Source of the DNA: Myxococcales bacterium
GTDB taxonomy: Bacteria > Myxococcota_A > Polyangia > Polyangiales > Polyangiaceae
DNA length: 37,802 nucleotides
Assembly (NCBI GenBank): GCA_023248745.1
Contig: JAHFDZ010000006.1
Location: 10,942-48,743 of the forward strand
Direction of reading: 5' to 3'
The notes beneath the pieces were generated by a model that was given only the letters and a program-made list of their open reading frames with translations, did not search any database and was not told where the DNA came from. This document shows, piece after piece, positions 1 to 8,708 of the stretch. Positions within the stretch are counted from its first letter, which is position 1; each line of letters starts with the position of its first letter. The position numbers and the translations under genes were made by a program.

Positions 1-138
1 ACGGCCACGGTTGAGGCGCTCGGTCGCTCACGAGGCGCCAAGTTTCTCGAACTCGCACGCCAGGAAATTTCGACCCTGGCGCCGCGCGCGCAAGAAGCAG
101 TCAAGCAAGTTGCCAATATGCGGGGCTACCATTTGTAA
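1..138 (+). CDS. C-terminal fragment of an unidentified protein
   Basis: The first reading frame is open from base 1 and ends at a TAA at 136-138, giving 45 C-terminal residues (start TATVEALGRS, end NMRGYHL). The codons look like those of neighbouring genes and the fragment is rich in Ala, Arg and Glu, as in a C-terminal helix (FLELARQEISTLAPRAQEAV). The stop lies only 12 bp from the stop of the convergent LysR gene, as expected for a real gene end. There is too little sequence to assign a family; the helical end is vaguely like a polyprenyl synthetase tail, but this is not a call. Confidence 0.55.
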   Translation, partial: TATVEALGRSRGAKFLELARQEISTLAPRAQEAVKQVANMRGYHL

Positions 139-150
139 CAGTCACGGCGA

Positions 151-1035
151 TCATTCATTGCCGACAAGCAGGACGCGATCCCGGCGCATGCGTGCACTCA
201 AGAAATCGAGCACTGCGCGCACGCGCCTTGTGTGCTTCAGGTCGCGATGAACCGTGATCCAAATCGCCTCTCGCGGCTCTCCTGGCATTGGAACTCGCAC
301 AAGCGTTGATTCTCGATCGCCGAGGTAACGCGGAAGCACTGCAATGCCGGCATCCGCGCGTGCGGCTTCAACGAGCGCCACCGTCATGTTGGTCACGAAG
401 GTGGGTCGCGTCGCCGCGGTGAGCTGCTCGACCCACGTCGCCTCCACCACACCTCGTCCGGGCGTGCTTGTCAGAATCGCGTGGTTGCGCAGGTCTGCCT
501 GATTCTTTACGGGCCTACGCGCCAGGTAGGTTCGCGATGCGTAGAGCGCGTGCGACAGCTCGGCAACGCGACGCACCACAAGATCGTCATGTCGTGATCG
601 AAAGAATCGGACTGCAACGTCGGCCTCACGGCGCGCAAGATCGAGGATCTCGCCTCCGGTGACGAGCTCGATTGTGAGCGCTGTGTGCTCTTGACCAAAA
701 GCCGCGAGGCGCGGCGCAAGGTAACAAGCGCCAAACGTCTCTGGCGAAGTCACGCGCACAATGCCCTCGACGGCATCATTTTGCGCATGCGCGCCCCGCT
801 CGAGCGAGAGAACCGATTCTTCGACCCGCCGGATGTCAGGAAGAAGCTGCTCGGCTTCGGCGGTGGGAACGTAACCCGTTGTCGTTCGCGTAAAGAGCCG
901 CACCCCGAGATCCGCTTCCAAGGATTCGATTCGCCTGCCCACCGTGGTGTGATCCACGTTGAGGATTTTCGCAGTGCGCGCCAACGAGCCGGCCTTGGAC
1001 AAAGCGAGCACAAAGCGGAGATCGTCCCAATTCAT
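151..1035 (-). CDS. LysR-family transcriptional regulator
   Basis: This 294-residue protein has the LysR layout. A winged helix-turn-helix lies at about residues 1-60 (MNWDDLRFVLALSKAGSLARTA, VDHTTVGRRIESLE, LGVRLFTRT), followed by a periplasmic-binding-protein-like effector domain at about 90-290. Length is normal for the family. LysR proteins bind as tetramers to promoters and respond to a small metabolite; the ligand cannot be inferred here. The gene diverges from a hypothetical gene at 1217, leaving about 180 bp that could hold its operators, but I saw no convincing T-N11-A site. The next gene in its direction is on the opposite strand, so it is monocistronic. Confidence 0.9.
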   Translation of the reverse strand: MNWDDLRFVLALSKAGSLARTAKILNVDHTTVGRRIESLEADLGVRLFTRTTTGYVPTAEAEQLLPDIRRVEESVLSLERGAHAQNDAVEGIVRVTSPETFGACYLAPRLAAFGQEHTALTIELVTGGEILDLARREADVAVRFFRSRHDDLVVRRVAELSHALYASRTYLARRPVKNQADLRNHAILTSTPGRGVVEATWVEQLTAATRPTFVTNMTVALVEAARADAGIAVLPRYLGDRESTLVRVPMPGEPREAIWITVHRDLKHTRRVRAVLDFLSARMRRDRVLLVGNE

Positions 1036-1216
1036 CGTCTACGACCTCTGCGCAGCTTGCGTCATCTCGCACGGACGGTCCAGGCCGTTTCGGCTCAATC
1101 TGTGTTTTTTTGCACAACCCATGTGAATGCTTGTCGGCTGCACAATCCTTCCAAGAAGAGGCACAACAGGCTCGTCTACATGGGCCGCACGCTTCATCCG
1201 TGCAAAAAGGAACACA

Positions 1217-2422
1217 ATGCGCATCTTAAGTTCGCGTGCACACGACGCAATGGCGCTCGCATTCATGGACCTCGCCTGTGGGCGAGTGGAAGACGTCGAG
1301 TCTCCACTCTCCGCCCCCGCGGGGGAGCGTCAGCCTGGCTGGTACGACGTGCCAGCAGAACCGGCGACAATCTTCGTCGGTGAGCTCAGTATCGCATCCG
1401 AAAACGGTACGATCTCCGGAACCGTTTACAATCCGGCGCTTCCAACCGATCGTCTTTTCTACCTTGCGATGAAGTGGCCGGGCGAAGCGCCCATCGCCAT
1501 CACCGAACTGCTCAAACCCGCCGACCGTGCGTCGTATCGCGCTGCGCTCAACCCTCCCGGGCGTGTGCGAAAGCCCAGCTTGGTGGGGTCGTGTTCAGGA
1601 GAGCGCGCAGAGGGCATCTTGCTCGCGTACCTCGCACGTCCAAACACAACGACGCCCGATCCTGCAAGCGACGAGCTCATCGGCGCATCGTTCAAACAGA
1701 AGGAGCTCTTCTCGTACAATCAGACTGCCTACAACACGAAAGTCACTTGGGATACGTGTGTCTCAATCAAGAGGTGGATCCCATCGCTCTTCCTTCAACG
1801 CGACGCGCGTCTCGCGTTTGCGCTGTGCGAAGAGCCCGTCAACGCCGGTCGCATTTGCGGTCAGCCCGTCCTTGATCGCACACGCGTTGAGTCGGTCGAT
1901 TTGGCAATCGATTCCGGGTTCCTAAACTTCGGCCTAAGTGACGTCGGCGGCACGATGGGTGAATCGACGACGGTCGAGGTCAATGGCGTCGCATTCGACC
2001 CGAAACCTAGGACGGAGCCAGGTATCGCGCCGTTTCACGCCGGTGAAAATTTCGTTCGCGTCAAGACGGGCCAGCTCGCACCGTGGGAAGCCAAAGTCGT
2101 TCTCCCGACTTCATCTCTGCGTCCGCGTCTCGTCGAAGCCGCCTTGCGACAGAACGCACCCTTCACCGTGGCCTGGGACGACGCTCCATGGGCCACGAGC
2201 TTCGACGTGCGGATCTCTCCTGTCGACGGTCCAATTCGCAGGGTGGCGTACCCGGAATATGCAGCAAAAGGATCCTCCGTCACGGCCACGTTCGAAGGCT
2301 TCGATGATGCTAAAGGCGGCAAGGACATTACGCCACGTGCACGCGTCAGACTCAACGCACGGGTTACTGGGCAGGGCACGCTCAGCTGGGCAGAAGAATT
2401 CAACGTAAACGTGCTTCCGTGA
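1217..2422 (+). CDS. Hypothetical protein, 401 aa
   Basis: I chose the ATG at 1217 because an AAGG sits at 1207-1210, six bases upstream; the frame is open further upstream but without a good ribosome site. The protein begins MRILSSRAHDAMALAFMDLA and has no clear signal peptide or membrane segment. The middle and end look beta-rich, with many Val/Thr strands and Pro/Gly turns (VEVNGVAFDPKPRTEPG, SSVTATFEGFDDA), and three cysteines lie in the central part. I do not recognise a family. It diverges from the LysR gene, which could make it a target of that regulator, and ends 3 bp from the convergent potassium channel gene. Confidence 0.7.
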   Translation: MRILSSRAHDAMALAFMDLACGRVEDVESPLSAPAGERQPGWYDVPAEPATIFVGELSIASENGTISGTVYNPALPTDRLFYLAMKWPGEAPIAITELLKPADRASYRAALNPPGRVRKPSLVGSCSGERAEGILLAYLARPNTTTPDPASDELIGASFKQKELFSYNQTAYNTKVTWDTCVSIKRWIPSLFLQRDARLAFALCEEPVNAGRICGQPVLDRTRVESVDLAIDSGFLNFGLSDVGGTMGESTTVEVNGVAFDPKPRTEPGIAPFHAGENFVRVKTGQLAPWEAKVVLPTSSLRPRLVEAALRQNAPFTVAWDDAPWATSFDVRISPVDGPIRRVAYPEYAAKGSSVTATFEGFDDAKGGKDITPRARVRLNARVTGQGTLSWAEEFNVNVLP

Positions 2423-2425
2423 GCG

Positions 2426-3475
2426 CTACTTCGCGGGACGAAACGTCTCTTGAATGCGATTCACACTTCCGATTTCGCCCATCACAATAACCGCCATGCC
2501 ACCTTCGAGCTTCGTCGACAGGTCGGGATTGTAAACAAGCTCGCCCGATGCACGTTGCACAGCCACGATCATCACGTGACTATCGCCGCGAAGCCGCAGC
2601 TCACCGAGCGTGACGCCGATAAGAGGCGAGTCCGCTGGAATCACGACTTCTTCAAGGCGCAGCGTCTGATTGCGATCGCGCATCAGTTGATCGAGAAACT
2701 CGTTGAGCTTCGGGCGAATCAGTTCTGTGGCCATGCGCCGACCCCCAATTTGCGTCGGATTCACCGTGCTCGACGCGCCAGCCTTCATCATCTTGGGCGA
2801 GGCACCGTCCTCGGTGACCTTCGCGACAATGCGCATCGTCGCATTTAGACTTCGTGCACTTAGAGTTACAAATAGGTTGTCCTTGTCGTGCGTCAGGGCC
2901 GAAACCAATCCGCGTGCTCGTTCGATGCCAGCTGCAGAAAGCACCGAGTCGACAGTCGCGTCACCGTGAACGAAAATCATCTTTCCGTCGCATAGTTCCT
3001 CGGACACACGTTCGAGGTGATCGGGGTTGCGATCGATCACCACGAACGGTGTCTGAGCGCTGACAAGCTCTTCGATAACGTGCCTGCCTGTCGACCCTGC
3101 GCCCGCGACGATCACGTGTTGTGACAATGAGGTGATCTGTTTCTTCATCCGATTTCTCCGCAGCGCGACACCGATCACGCCCTCGATCAAGAGAGCAGTC
3201 AGATTGCTTTGAAAGTACGCGATCGTGCCCAAGCCCAGGATGATCAAAGCCGCAGTCGTGAATCGCGCGCCTGCGACTTCGTGCATTTGACTGAGCTCGC
3301 CAAAGCCCACCGTCGTAATCGAGATGATGGACATGTAAACGCACTCACCGAACGTCCATCGCCCGTGGCCAAGAACGTAGAGGGCGAACGAGCCAATCAC
3401 GACGAGCATGCAGAACAGTCCGAAGGCAACGAGCAATCTTCGAACCAGTGGGTGCAACGAGCGGCGCTCAGTCAT
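2426..3475 (-). CDS. Two-TM potassium channel with RCK (TrkA-N/TrkA-C) domain
   Basis: This 349-residue inner-membrane protein fits a potassium channel gated by a cytoplasmic RCK ring, like MthK or Kch. The first transmembrane helix spans about residues 12-34. The pore loop carries the selectivity filter TVGFGE at 55-60, and a second helix spans about 71-93. A Rossmann-type RCK domain follows, with a dinucleotide-type loop GAGSTG at 125-130 and an Asp at 148 (VVIDRNPDHL). A TrkA-C domain occupies about 265-345. It is read in the same direction as the epimerase gene and overlaps its end by an ATGA, so the two are probably translationally coupled. Family knowledge says such channels pass K+ and can be gated by Ca2+ or nucleotides; the ligand here is unknown. 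Confidence 0.9.
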   Translation of the reverse strand: MTERRSLHPLVRRLLVAFGLFCMLVVIGSFALYVLGHGRWTFGECVYMSIISITTVGFGELSQMHEVAGARFTTAALIILGLGTIAYFQSNLTALLIEGVIGVALRRNRMKKQITSLSQHVIVAGAGSTGRHVIEELVSAQTPFVVIDRNPDHLERVSEELCDGKMIFVHGDATVDSVLSAAGIERARGLVSALTHDKDNLFVTLSARSLNATMRIVAKVTEDGASPKMMKAGASSTVNPTQIGGRRMATELIRPKLNEFLDQLMRDRNQTLRLEEVVIPADSPLIGVTLGELRLRGDSHVMIVAVQRASGELVYNPDLSTKLEGGMAVIVMGEIGSVNRIQETFRPAK

Positions 3476-4407
3476 GGCGACGCCGAGCTCCCCACAATGT
3501 CGGCGAGCGCAGCATCAATGTTCGGAAATGCGAATTTGTAACCTTCATTGCACAATTTAGTCGGGAGCGCTCGTTGCCCGGTGAGCGCAGCCTGCGCGAG
3601 GCCTTCTCCCAATGCCATTCTCAGTGCGAACGCAGGGACCCGCATCACCGCGGGTCTTCGAACGGCCCGGCCGAGTTGCTCCGCGAACGTGTTCATCGTC
3701 ACGGGCCTTGGAGCCGTCACGTTGAACGCGCCCATCACATTGTGATCGATCGCAAAAAGGATGGCACCCACGACGTCGCGATGATGAATCCAACTGAGAA
3801 ACTGTTGCCCATCTCCAATGGGGCCTCCAACGCCGAGGCGGAATGGCGTGATCATCTTTTTCAGCATGCCACCCTCAAGACCAAGCGCGAGCCCAATGCG
3901 TGGGTGCGCAACGCGTACGCCCGCATCTTTGGCTGCCTGCGCTGCAGCTTCCCACTCTTCGCAGATGCTCGCGAGCAGATCCTGACCGTGCGATCCAGAT
4001 TCATCAAGAATCTTGTCGTCTTTTCGCATCCCGTAAATTCCGACTGCGGACGCACTGAGGAGCACACGCTCCCTCTCTTTCGCCCGATCCGCGAGTGCAC
4101 GCGCAAGGACCCTCGTCGGCAACGTCCGACTCTCGCGCAACTCTACGATGCGCGCGTGGCTCCAACGCGAATCAGCCACGCTGGCGCCCGCGAGATGCAC
4201 CACCGTGTCTGCGCCCGCAATCATGGATCGTGCAGCGCCCTCATCGCGTCCGTCCCATTCGACGACCGAAACCCGAGCCCCAAAGGTGCGTTCGGCTAAT
4301 GCCTTGTCTCGCGACGTCACAGAAACGCCGTCGCCACGAGAAAGGAGCGCGGCCACAAGCTTTTGGCCCACAAACCCCGTCGCTCCCGTTACGAGCACCG
4401 TCGCCAT
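3472..4407 (-). CDS. TIGR01777-family NAD(P)-dependent epimerase/SDR
   Basis: The start is set at the ATG at 4407 because the Rossmann motif follows at once: MATVLVTGATGFVGQKL has the GxxGxxG loop. Upstream in-frame residues look random. The 311-residue protein has the family hallmarks VVHLAGASVADSRW, ESRTLPTR, LLSASAVGIYG, GPIGDGQQFLSWIHHRDVV and a C-terminal DUF1731-like end (PAFALRMALGEGLAQAALTGQRALPTKL). E. coli YfcH belongs to this family; substrates are unknown, and the members are extended SDRs. It diverges from the dipeptide epimerase gene across 67 bp and is coupled to the potassium channel gene downstream by a 4-bp overlap. Confidence 0.88.
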   Translation of the reverse strand: MATVLVTGATGFVGQKLVAALLSRGDGVSVTSRDKALAERTFGARVSVVEWDGRDEGAARSMIAGADTVVHLAGASVADSRWSHARIVELRESRTLPTRVLARALADRAKERERVLLSASAVGIYGMRKDDKILDESGSHGQDLLASICEEWEAAAQAAKDAGVRVAHPRIGLALGLEGGMLKKMITPFRLGVGGPIGDGQQFLSWIHHRDVVGAILFAIDHNVMGAFNVTAPRPVTMNTFAEQLGRAVRRPAVMRVPAFALRMALGEGLAQAALTGQRALPTKLCNEGYKFAFPNIDAALADIVGSSASP

Positions 4408-4474
4408 CGCCCTACGATGCCACAACTCGAGCCTGTTGCTCCGCGAATGCGCAAGGCCTGTTACGCTCACCTCT

Positions 4475-5590
4475 ATGCGTGTGCGCATCGAAGGCATCGA
4501 TCGCCGTCCACTCCTGTTGCCTCTCCGCGTCCCGTTCGTCATCGCGTCCGGAGAAGTCACAACCACGCGCGCCGTCGAGATTGAAGCGAGCGTATCGTCT
4601 GACGGCGTCACAGCGCTCGGTCTCGGTGAGGCCGCTGCGCTTCCACCAGTGACCCACGAGGACGTTGACGACATCGTCAACCGCGTTGATCAAGCCGTGC
4701 GCGTCCTTCGAGCCGCCGAAGGTGACATCGCACCCGAGCACGCCAAGACCCTCATCTTCGCGCTCGATCGCGCGTTTGAAGGTGCTCCCGTCGCGCGTGC
4801 CGGCGTCGAGGTGGCGATACTCGATGGCATCGCGCGCCTCGAGAAGGTGCCGCTCTATCAATGGCTTCGACCCTCGGCCACGCATCAGACAAGTTTCTTG
4901 ACCGATATCACGCTCAGCATCGGCGCGATCGAACCCATGCTTGAAGAGGCACGGTCGTGGCACGGGCGCGGCTTTCGCTGCTTCAAGGTCAAGGTTGGCC
5001 GCGACGTCGACCACGACATGCGCGCCCTAGAAGCGATCGCAAAGTCTCTCTCAGACGTTACGTTTCGCATCGACGCAAATGCTGGGTTTTGCGCACATGA
5101 CGCGCTCACCCTGCTCGGTGCGATCGAACGTTTATCGCTCCGAGTCGAGTGCTTCGAGCAGCCATGTGCTGCAAGCGACCTTGATGCGATGGCCGAAGTG
5201 ACGCGCGCATCGAAAGTCCCAGTCATTGCCGACGAGAGCATTCGCACGCTACGTGACCTCCAAGCCATCATTGCAGCCAGGGCTGCGCACGGTGTGAATC
5301 TGAAACTCTCGAAGATGGGGGGCGCGCTTCATGCGCTGCGCATTGGCGTCGCTGCCCAAACTGCAGGCATGCGATTGATGATGGGCGGTATGGTCGAATC
5401 GCGCCTCGGCATGACCGCCGCGGCACACGTCGCAGCGGCCCTCGGTGGCGTCGACTTCGCCGATCTCGACACCGCCTTCTTGCTCACGGCCGAAGCCCAC
5501 GAAGGGGGCTACACAAGCGAAGGCCCGCACCTCACGCTGACCGGAGCAAAGGGCCTGGGTGTGAGGCGCTTACTTCGTCAACCAAGTTAA
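4475..5590 (+). CDS. Dipeptide epimerase (enolase superfamily, L-Ala-D/L-Glu epimerase type)
   Basis: The start at 4475 gives MRVRIEGIDRRPLLLPLRVPF, a normal beginning for muconate-lactonizing/mandelate-racemase enzymes, and a protein of 371 residues. Visible active-site elements are KVK at 171-173, metal ligands D200 (RIDANAG), E228 (CFEQP) and D253 (IADES), and the opposite-side lysines at 277/280 in NLKLSKMGG. These fit the two-lysine chemistry of Ala-Glu epimerases. MMGGMVESRLG near 302-312 matches the dipeptide-binding segment of that group. The likely role is inversion of L-Ala-D-Glu from murein, or a related dipeptide, during peptidoglycan recycling; exact specificity cannot be read from sequence. 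It faces the SDR gene divergently and ends 16 bp from a convergent lipoprotein gene. Confidence 0.85.
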   Translation: MRVRIEGIDRRPLLLPLRVPFVIASGEVTTTRAVEIEASVSSDGVTALGLGEAAALPPVTHEDVDDIVNRVDQAVRVLRAAEGDIAPEHAKTLIFALDRAFEGAPVARAGVEVAILDGIARLEKVPLYQWLRPSATHQTSFLTDITLSIGAIEPMLEEARSWHGRGFRCFKVKVGRDVDHDMRALEAIAKSLSDVTFRIDANAGFCAHDALTLLGAIERLSLRVECFEQPCAASDLDAMAEVTRASKVPVIADESIRTLRDLQAIIAARAAHGVNLKLSKMGGALHALRIGVAAQTAGMRLMMGGMVESRLGMTAAAHVAAALGGVDFADLDTAFLLTAEAHEGGYTSEGPHLTLTGAKGLGVRRLLRQPS

Positions 5591-5594
5591 CTGC

Positions 5595-5607
5595 AGCCGA
5601 CGCGGCT
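5595..5607. terminator. Weak bidirectional hairpin between convergent genes
   Basis: AGCCG, a 3-nt loop and CGGCT form a short hairpin between the convergent gene ends, overlapping the stop of the lipoprotein gene. On the plus strand it is followed by ACTTTG, only a poor U-tract. It may end transcription from both sides weakly. Confidence 0.25.
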
Positions 5608-5977
5608 ACTTTGAAAAAACCGCGGTGTACTCTTTGCAAATGCCATCGTACACGGCCGACTTCTCGCGGTCGGTGATCACCTTGAGCTTGAGGCCGCAGA
5701 TACCAATCACGCCCTTGCCCAAACTCTCTTTGAGCTTTGCCTGGTTCTCGCTCGAGACCTGAAATCCGCGAGCGGTCTTCAGGTCTCCGTATCGGGTCTT
5801 CAGGTCTTCCTTCTTCGCATCGAACGCCTTCTTGACGGCCTCTGGCCCCTCTTTGTCGGCTTTCTCTTTGAGCTCGGTGACGAGAGCGTCGTTTGCCTTG
5901 ATGAGCGCCTCAAAGTCAGAGTTTTTGCTGCAACCCGTCGCGAGCATTGCAACGACCAAACCAAAAGCCAACTTCAT
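5606..5977 (-). CDS. Small lipoprotein, 123 aa, unknown function
   Basis: The ATG at 5977 was chosen because GGAGG lies five bases upstream and because it gives a compact lipoprotein signal, MKLAFGLVVAMLATGCSKN, with lipobox LATGC. The mature part is Lys/Glu/Ala/Asp-rich and helical (ALIKANDALVTELKEKADKE), with a C-terminal segment containing two cysteines (GICGLKL, DGICKEY) that may pair in the periplasm. I do not recognise a family. It follows livF by 51 bp on the same strand and may be the last gene of the sspB-liv operon. Confidence 0.75.
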   Translation of the reverse strand: MKLAFGLVVAMLATGCSKNSDFEALIKANDALVTELKEKADKEGPEAVKKAFDAKKEDLKTRYGDLKTARGFQVSSENQAKLKESLGKGVIGICGLKLKVITDREKSAVYDGICKEYTAVFSK

Positions 5978-6028
5978 CGGAGCCTCCATCGGTATGACGT
6001 TTCCACTTTTCAAGCGGCCGAGAGTCTA

Positions 6029-6781
6029 TCAGCCGCCAAGATAGGCCGCTTGGATTTCCGGATCGGCCGCGAGGTCAGGTGACCGCCCGCTCTTTGCGAT
6101 CTCGCCAGTTCGAAGCACATACGCGCGATGGCTTGCTTTGAGTGCAACGCGCGTGTTTTGTTCGACGAGCAAAATTGTAACGCCTGCGGCTGCAATTTGG
6201 CTGATGGCCACGAAGATCTGCTGCACGAGCTTTGGGGCAATGCCGAGCGATGGCTCATCGAGAAGCAAAAGGGATGGCCGCGCCATGAGCGCGCGCGAAA
6301 TCGCCAGCATCTGCTGCTCGCCCCCAGAGAGTGTGCCAGCCTCTTGTTTGACCCGTTCACCGAGTCGAGGAAATAACCGCACAATGTCTTCGAGTGATTC
6401 ACGCATCGTTTTCTTGTCGCGATGCACGTAAGCACCGAGCTCTAAGTTCTCGAGCACAGTGAGGGTAGGGAAAATCGCTCGGCCCTCGGGCACGAGCGAA
6501 ATGCCAGCTTCGACGAGATCCTCGGTCGCCGCGCCGACGATCGATTTTCCTGCAAACGTGATTGCACCATCCGCAATCGGCAGAAGCGAAACGATGCTCT
6601 TTAGCGTAGTCGTCTTGCCTGCGCCGTTCGCGCCGATCATGGCTACAATTTCGCCCGAACCCACTCTGAGGCTCACGCCCTTCAGCGCGGCGATCCCGCC
6701 GTAGCTGACTCGCAGGTCAGTTATTTCGAGCAGCGATTCGTTCGGCGCAGTCGGCGCGCGATGAGGATGAGCGACCCTCAT
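6029..6781 (-). CDS. livF: Branched-chain amino-acid ABC transporter ATPase LivF
   Basis: This 250-residue cytoplasmic ATPase has Walker A GANGAGKTT at 50-58, the signature LSGGEQQ at 151-157 and Walker B LLLLDEP at 171-177. The family marker EGRAIFPTLTVLENLELGAY follows the Q-loop. In LIV transporters LivF and LivG form the ATPase dimer that powers the LivH/LivM permease. The start overlaps the livG stop as ATGA, indicating coupling. The first 15 residues (MRVAHPHRAPTAPNE) are a short extension before the usual start, so initiation slightly downstream is possible but no better start is evident. Confidence 0.93.
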   Translation of the reverse strand: MRVAHPHRAPTAPNESLLEITDLRVSYGGIAALKGVSLRVGSGEIVAMIGANGAGKTTTLKSIVSLLPIADGAITFAGKSIVGAATEDLVEAGISLVPEGRAIFPTLTVLENLELGAYVHRDKKTMRESLEDIVRLFPRLGERVKQEAGTLSGGEQQMLAISRALMARPSLLLLDEPSLGIAPKLVQQIFVAISQIAAAGVTILLVEQNTRVALKASHRAYVLRTGEIAKSGRSPDLAADPEIQAAYLGG

Positions 6782-7563
6782 GCTCCTCCTCCGGCGGATG
6801 CCTCGTCGTCCTCACCGAGGTAAGCGCTGATGACGGCCGGATGGTTGCGAATCACATCCGGAGTGCCCTGCGCGATGGTTTCGCCGTGGTCAAGAACGTG
6901 AATCTCTTCACACACACCCATGACGACCTGCATGTTGTGCTCGACGAGAACAACCGTGAGCGCAAACGTGTCTCGCAACCACCGCACTTGCGTCTTAAGC
7001 CCCTCGGCCTCGCCGTAGTTCATGCCGGCTGCAGGCTCGTCAAGCAGCAGGACCTTTGGCGAGAGCATCATGGCGCGCGCAATTTCGAGCCTTCGTTGAT
7101 TGCCATACGAGAGCGACGTCGACGGCGCATCGGCGAGCTCTCCGAGCGAAAAGACCTCAAGCAATTCGAGCGCACGCTTTGTCATCGCCGCTTCGTCGCT
7201 GAAGTGCGAAGGCGTGCGCAGGAGCGCAGAAAATAAGTGTGCTTTTTTCTGCAACTCGCACGCGACGAGCAAATTTTCGAGCACCGTTAGTTGCGAAAAG
7301 AGGCGGATATTCTGAAACGTTCGCGCGATGCCTGCTCTGGCGATTTCCGATGGTTTCAATCCCGCAAGCGAAAGGCCGCCAAGTGTGATCGTACCGCCGT
7401 CGAATTGGTAAACGCCGGTGATCAAATTGAAGACCGTCGTCTTTCCGGCGCCATTCGGTCCGATGAGACCAAAGATGGATCGCTCGGGCACCTCGAAGGT
7501 GACATCGCTCACGGCGCGAAGGCCGCCAAACGATTTGCTCACGCTCCGCAAGGCAAGCGTCAT
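6778..7563 (-). CDS. livG: Branched-chain amino-acid ABC transporter ATPase LivG
   Basis: This 261-residue ATPase shows Walker A GPNGAGKTT at 35-43, a LivG-type helical insert (ARAGIARTFQNIRLFSQLTVLENLLVA), the signature LSYGNQRRLEIARA and Walker B VLLLDEPAAGMN. TVVLVEHNMQVVMGVCEEIHVLDHGETIAQGTP is the typical LivG end. It would pair with LivF. Its start overlaps the livM stop (ATGA at 7560-7563) and its stop overlaps the livF start. Confidence 0.93.
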   Translation of the reverse strand: MTLALRSVSKSFGGLRAVSDVTFEVPERSIFGLIGPNGAGKTTVFNLITGVYQFDGGTITLGGLSLAGLKPSEIARAGIARTFQNIRLFSQLTVLENLLVACELQKKAHLFSALLRTPSHFSDEAAMTKRALELLEVFSLGELADAPSTSLSYGNQRRLEIARAMMLSPKVLLLDEPAAGMNYGEAEGLKTQVRWLRDTFALTVVLVEHNMQVVMGVCEEIHVLDHGETIAQGTPDVIRNHPAVISAYLGEDDEASAGGGA

Positions 7564-8693
7564 GACGCCCTTTTCTTTTGAAACAACTCGCCCTCACCCA
7601 GCAATCCCTCGGGTCTCAGGATCATGAGCACGATGAGCAATACCGAATACACAATCATGCGCAGCGCGTTGAGATCGAGCCACTCGGCATGCCGGCGCAA
7701 GTCTTGAATGAAACTGCTTCCTTGGCCGTACTCGATCGCCTTGATGCTGAGCGTGACAAAAATACCGCCGAGCACGGCGCCAGTGACAGAACCTGAACCA
7801 CCCAAGATCACCATGGTGATGGCGTCGAACGACGTCTGAAAGTTGAACGCGTCGGGTTGCACAGTTGGCGTTCCGTCGCGCATCATCGCCAAAAGACCGC
7901 CTGCAACGCCAGCCCCAACCGCGGCGAGTACGAACGAAGTCACCTTGTACCGCGTCGGATCAACACCCACCGCCGCTGCTGCGATCTCGTCCTCGCGCAA
8001 TGCGCGCAGCGCGCGACCCCAACCGGAAAACTTGATGCGCCACGCAAGCGCGACCATCAAGGTGACAATAGTTAAGATCCAGAACGGTCCCGCGTAGAGC
8101 GGCACGCCTTGATCTGCCGTACCTGCGTAGCCTTGTGGACCCCCGAGCGAGGTGAGCGAAACGCCGAGTGCGTGAAAGAACGTTTCGGGGCCACGCACGT
8201 TGGACCAAGCCTGCGAAAGCGTATCCTTGGCGCCAACATCCGCCGTGGCGATGAGCAGGCGAAAAATCTCTGCGAACCCGAGCGTCACGATCGCGAGGTA
8301 GTCCCCTTTCAAACGCAAACTCGGCAGCCCCAGCAGGAAACCGAACGCACCCGCAACCGTCGCTGCGGCGAGCAACGCAATCGGCACAACAATAAATGAA
8401 CTGGCGAGAGTGGGGGCTTGCGAGCCAAGTTTCACGTGCAGTTGTGACGCAACAATCGCGGCCGTGTAGGCACCCACGCCAACGAAGCCCGCGTGTCCGA
8501 TCGAGAACTGCCCGGCCATGCCATTGATAATGTTGAGCGAGACCGCCACAAGCACGTTGCAAGCCGTGAGCATCAGCAGCTGTCGCAATGATCCATCGGT
8601 TAAGATTCGCGACAAGCCGACGTCGAGCGCGACCGAGACCGCCGCCACCAGCAGCGCAATCAGGAGCGTTCGAGGCCAAGTGCGGGCAGCCAT
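7560..8693 (-). CDS. livM: Branched-chain amino-acid ABC transporter permease LivM
   Basis: This is a 377-residue polytopic inner-membrane protein with about nine hydrophobic helices. It contains the family motif GMAGQFSIGHAGFVGVGAYTA and the EAA-like cytoplasmic loop GRALRALREDEIAAAAVGVDPTRYK, which contacts the ATPases. LivM normally dimerises with LivH. No livH or periplasmic binding protein gene is adjacent: the gene 15 bp upstream encodes a small lipoprotein. The missing partners must lie elsewhere, or the system may work as a LivM-only permease. Confidence 0.92.
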   Translation of the reverse strand: MAARTWPRTLLIALLVAAVSVALDVGLSRILTDGSLRQLLMLTACNVLVAVSLNIINGMAGQFSIGHAGFVGVGAYTAAIVASQLHVKLGSQAPTLASSFIVVPIALLAAATVAGAFGFLLGLPSLRLKGDYLAIVTLGFAEIFRLLIATADVGAKDTLSQAWSNVRGPETFFHALGVSLTSLGGPQGYAGTADQGVPLYAGPFWILTIVTLMVALAWRIKFSGWGRALRALREDEIAAAAVGVDPTRYKVTSFVLAAVGAGVAGGLLAMMRDGTPTVQPDAFNFQTSFDAITMVILGGSGSVTGAVLGGIFVTLSIKAIEYGQGSSFIQDLRRHAEWLDLNALRMIVYSVLLIVLMILRPEGLLGEGELFQKKRAS

Positions 8694-8708
8694 GCGTTCG
8701 TTGGGCTT

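Noticed and set aside
685-1383. 232-codon plus-strand open frame opposite the LysR gene
   Set aside because: It is a shadow of the well-supported LysR gene, Arg-rich and without any recognisable motif.
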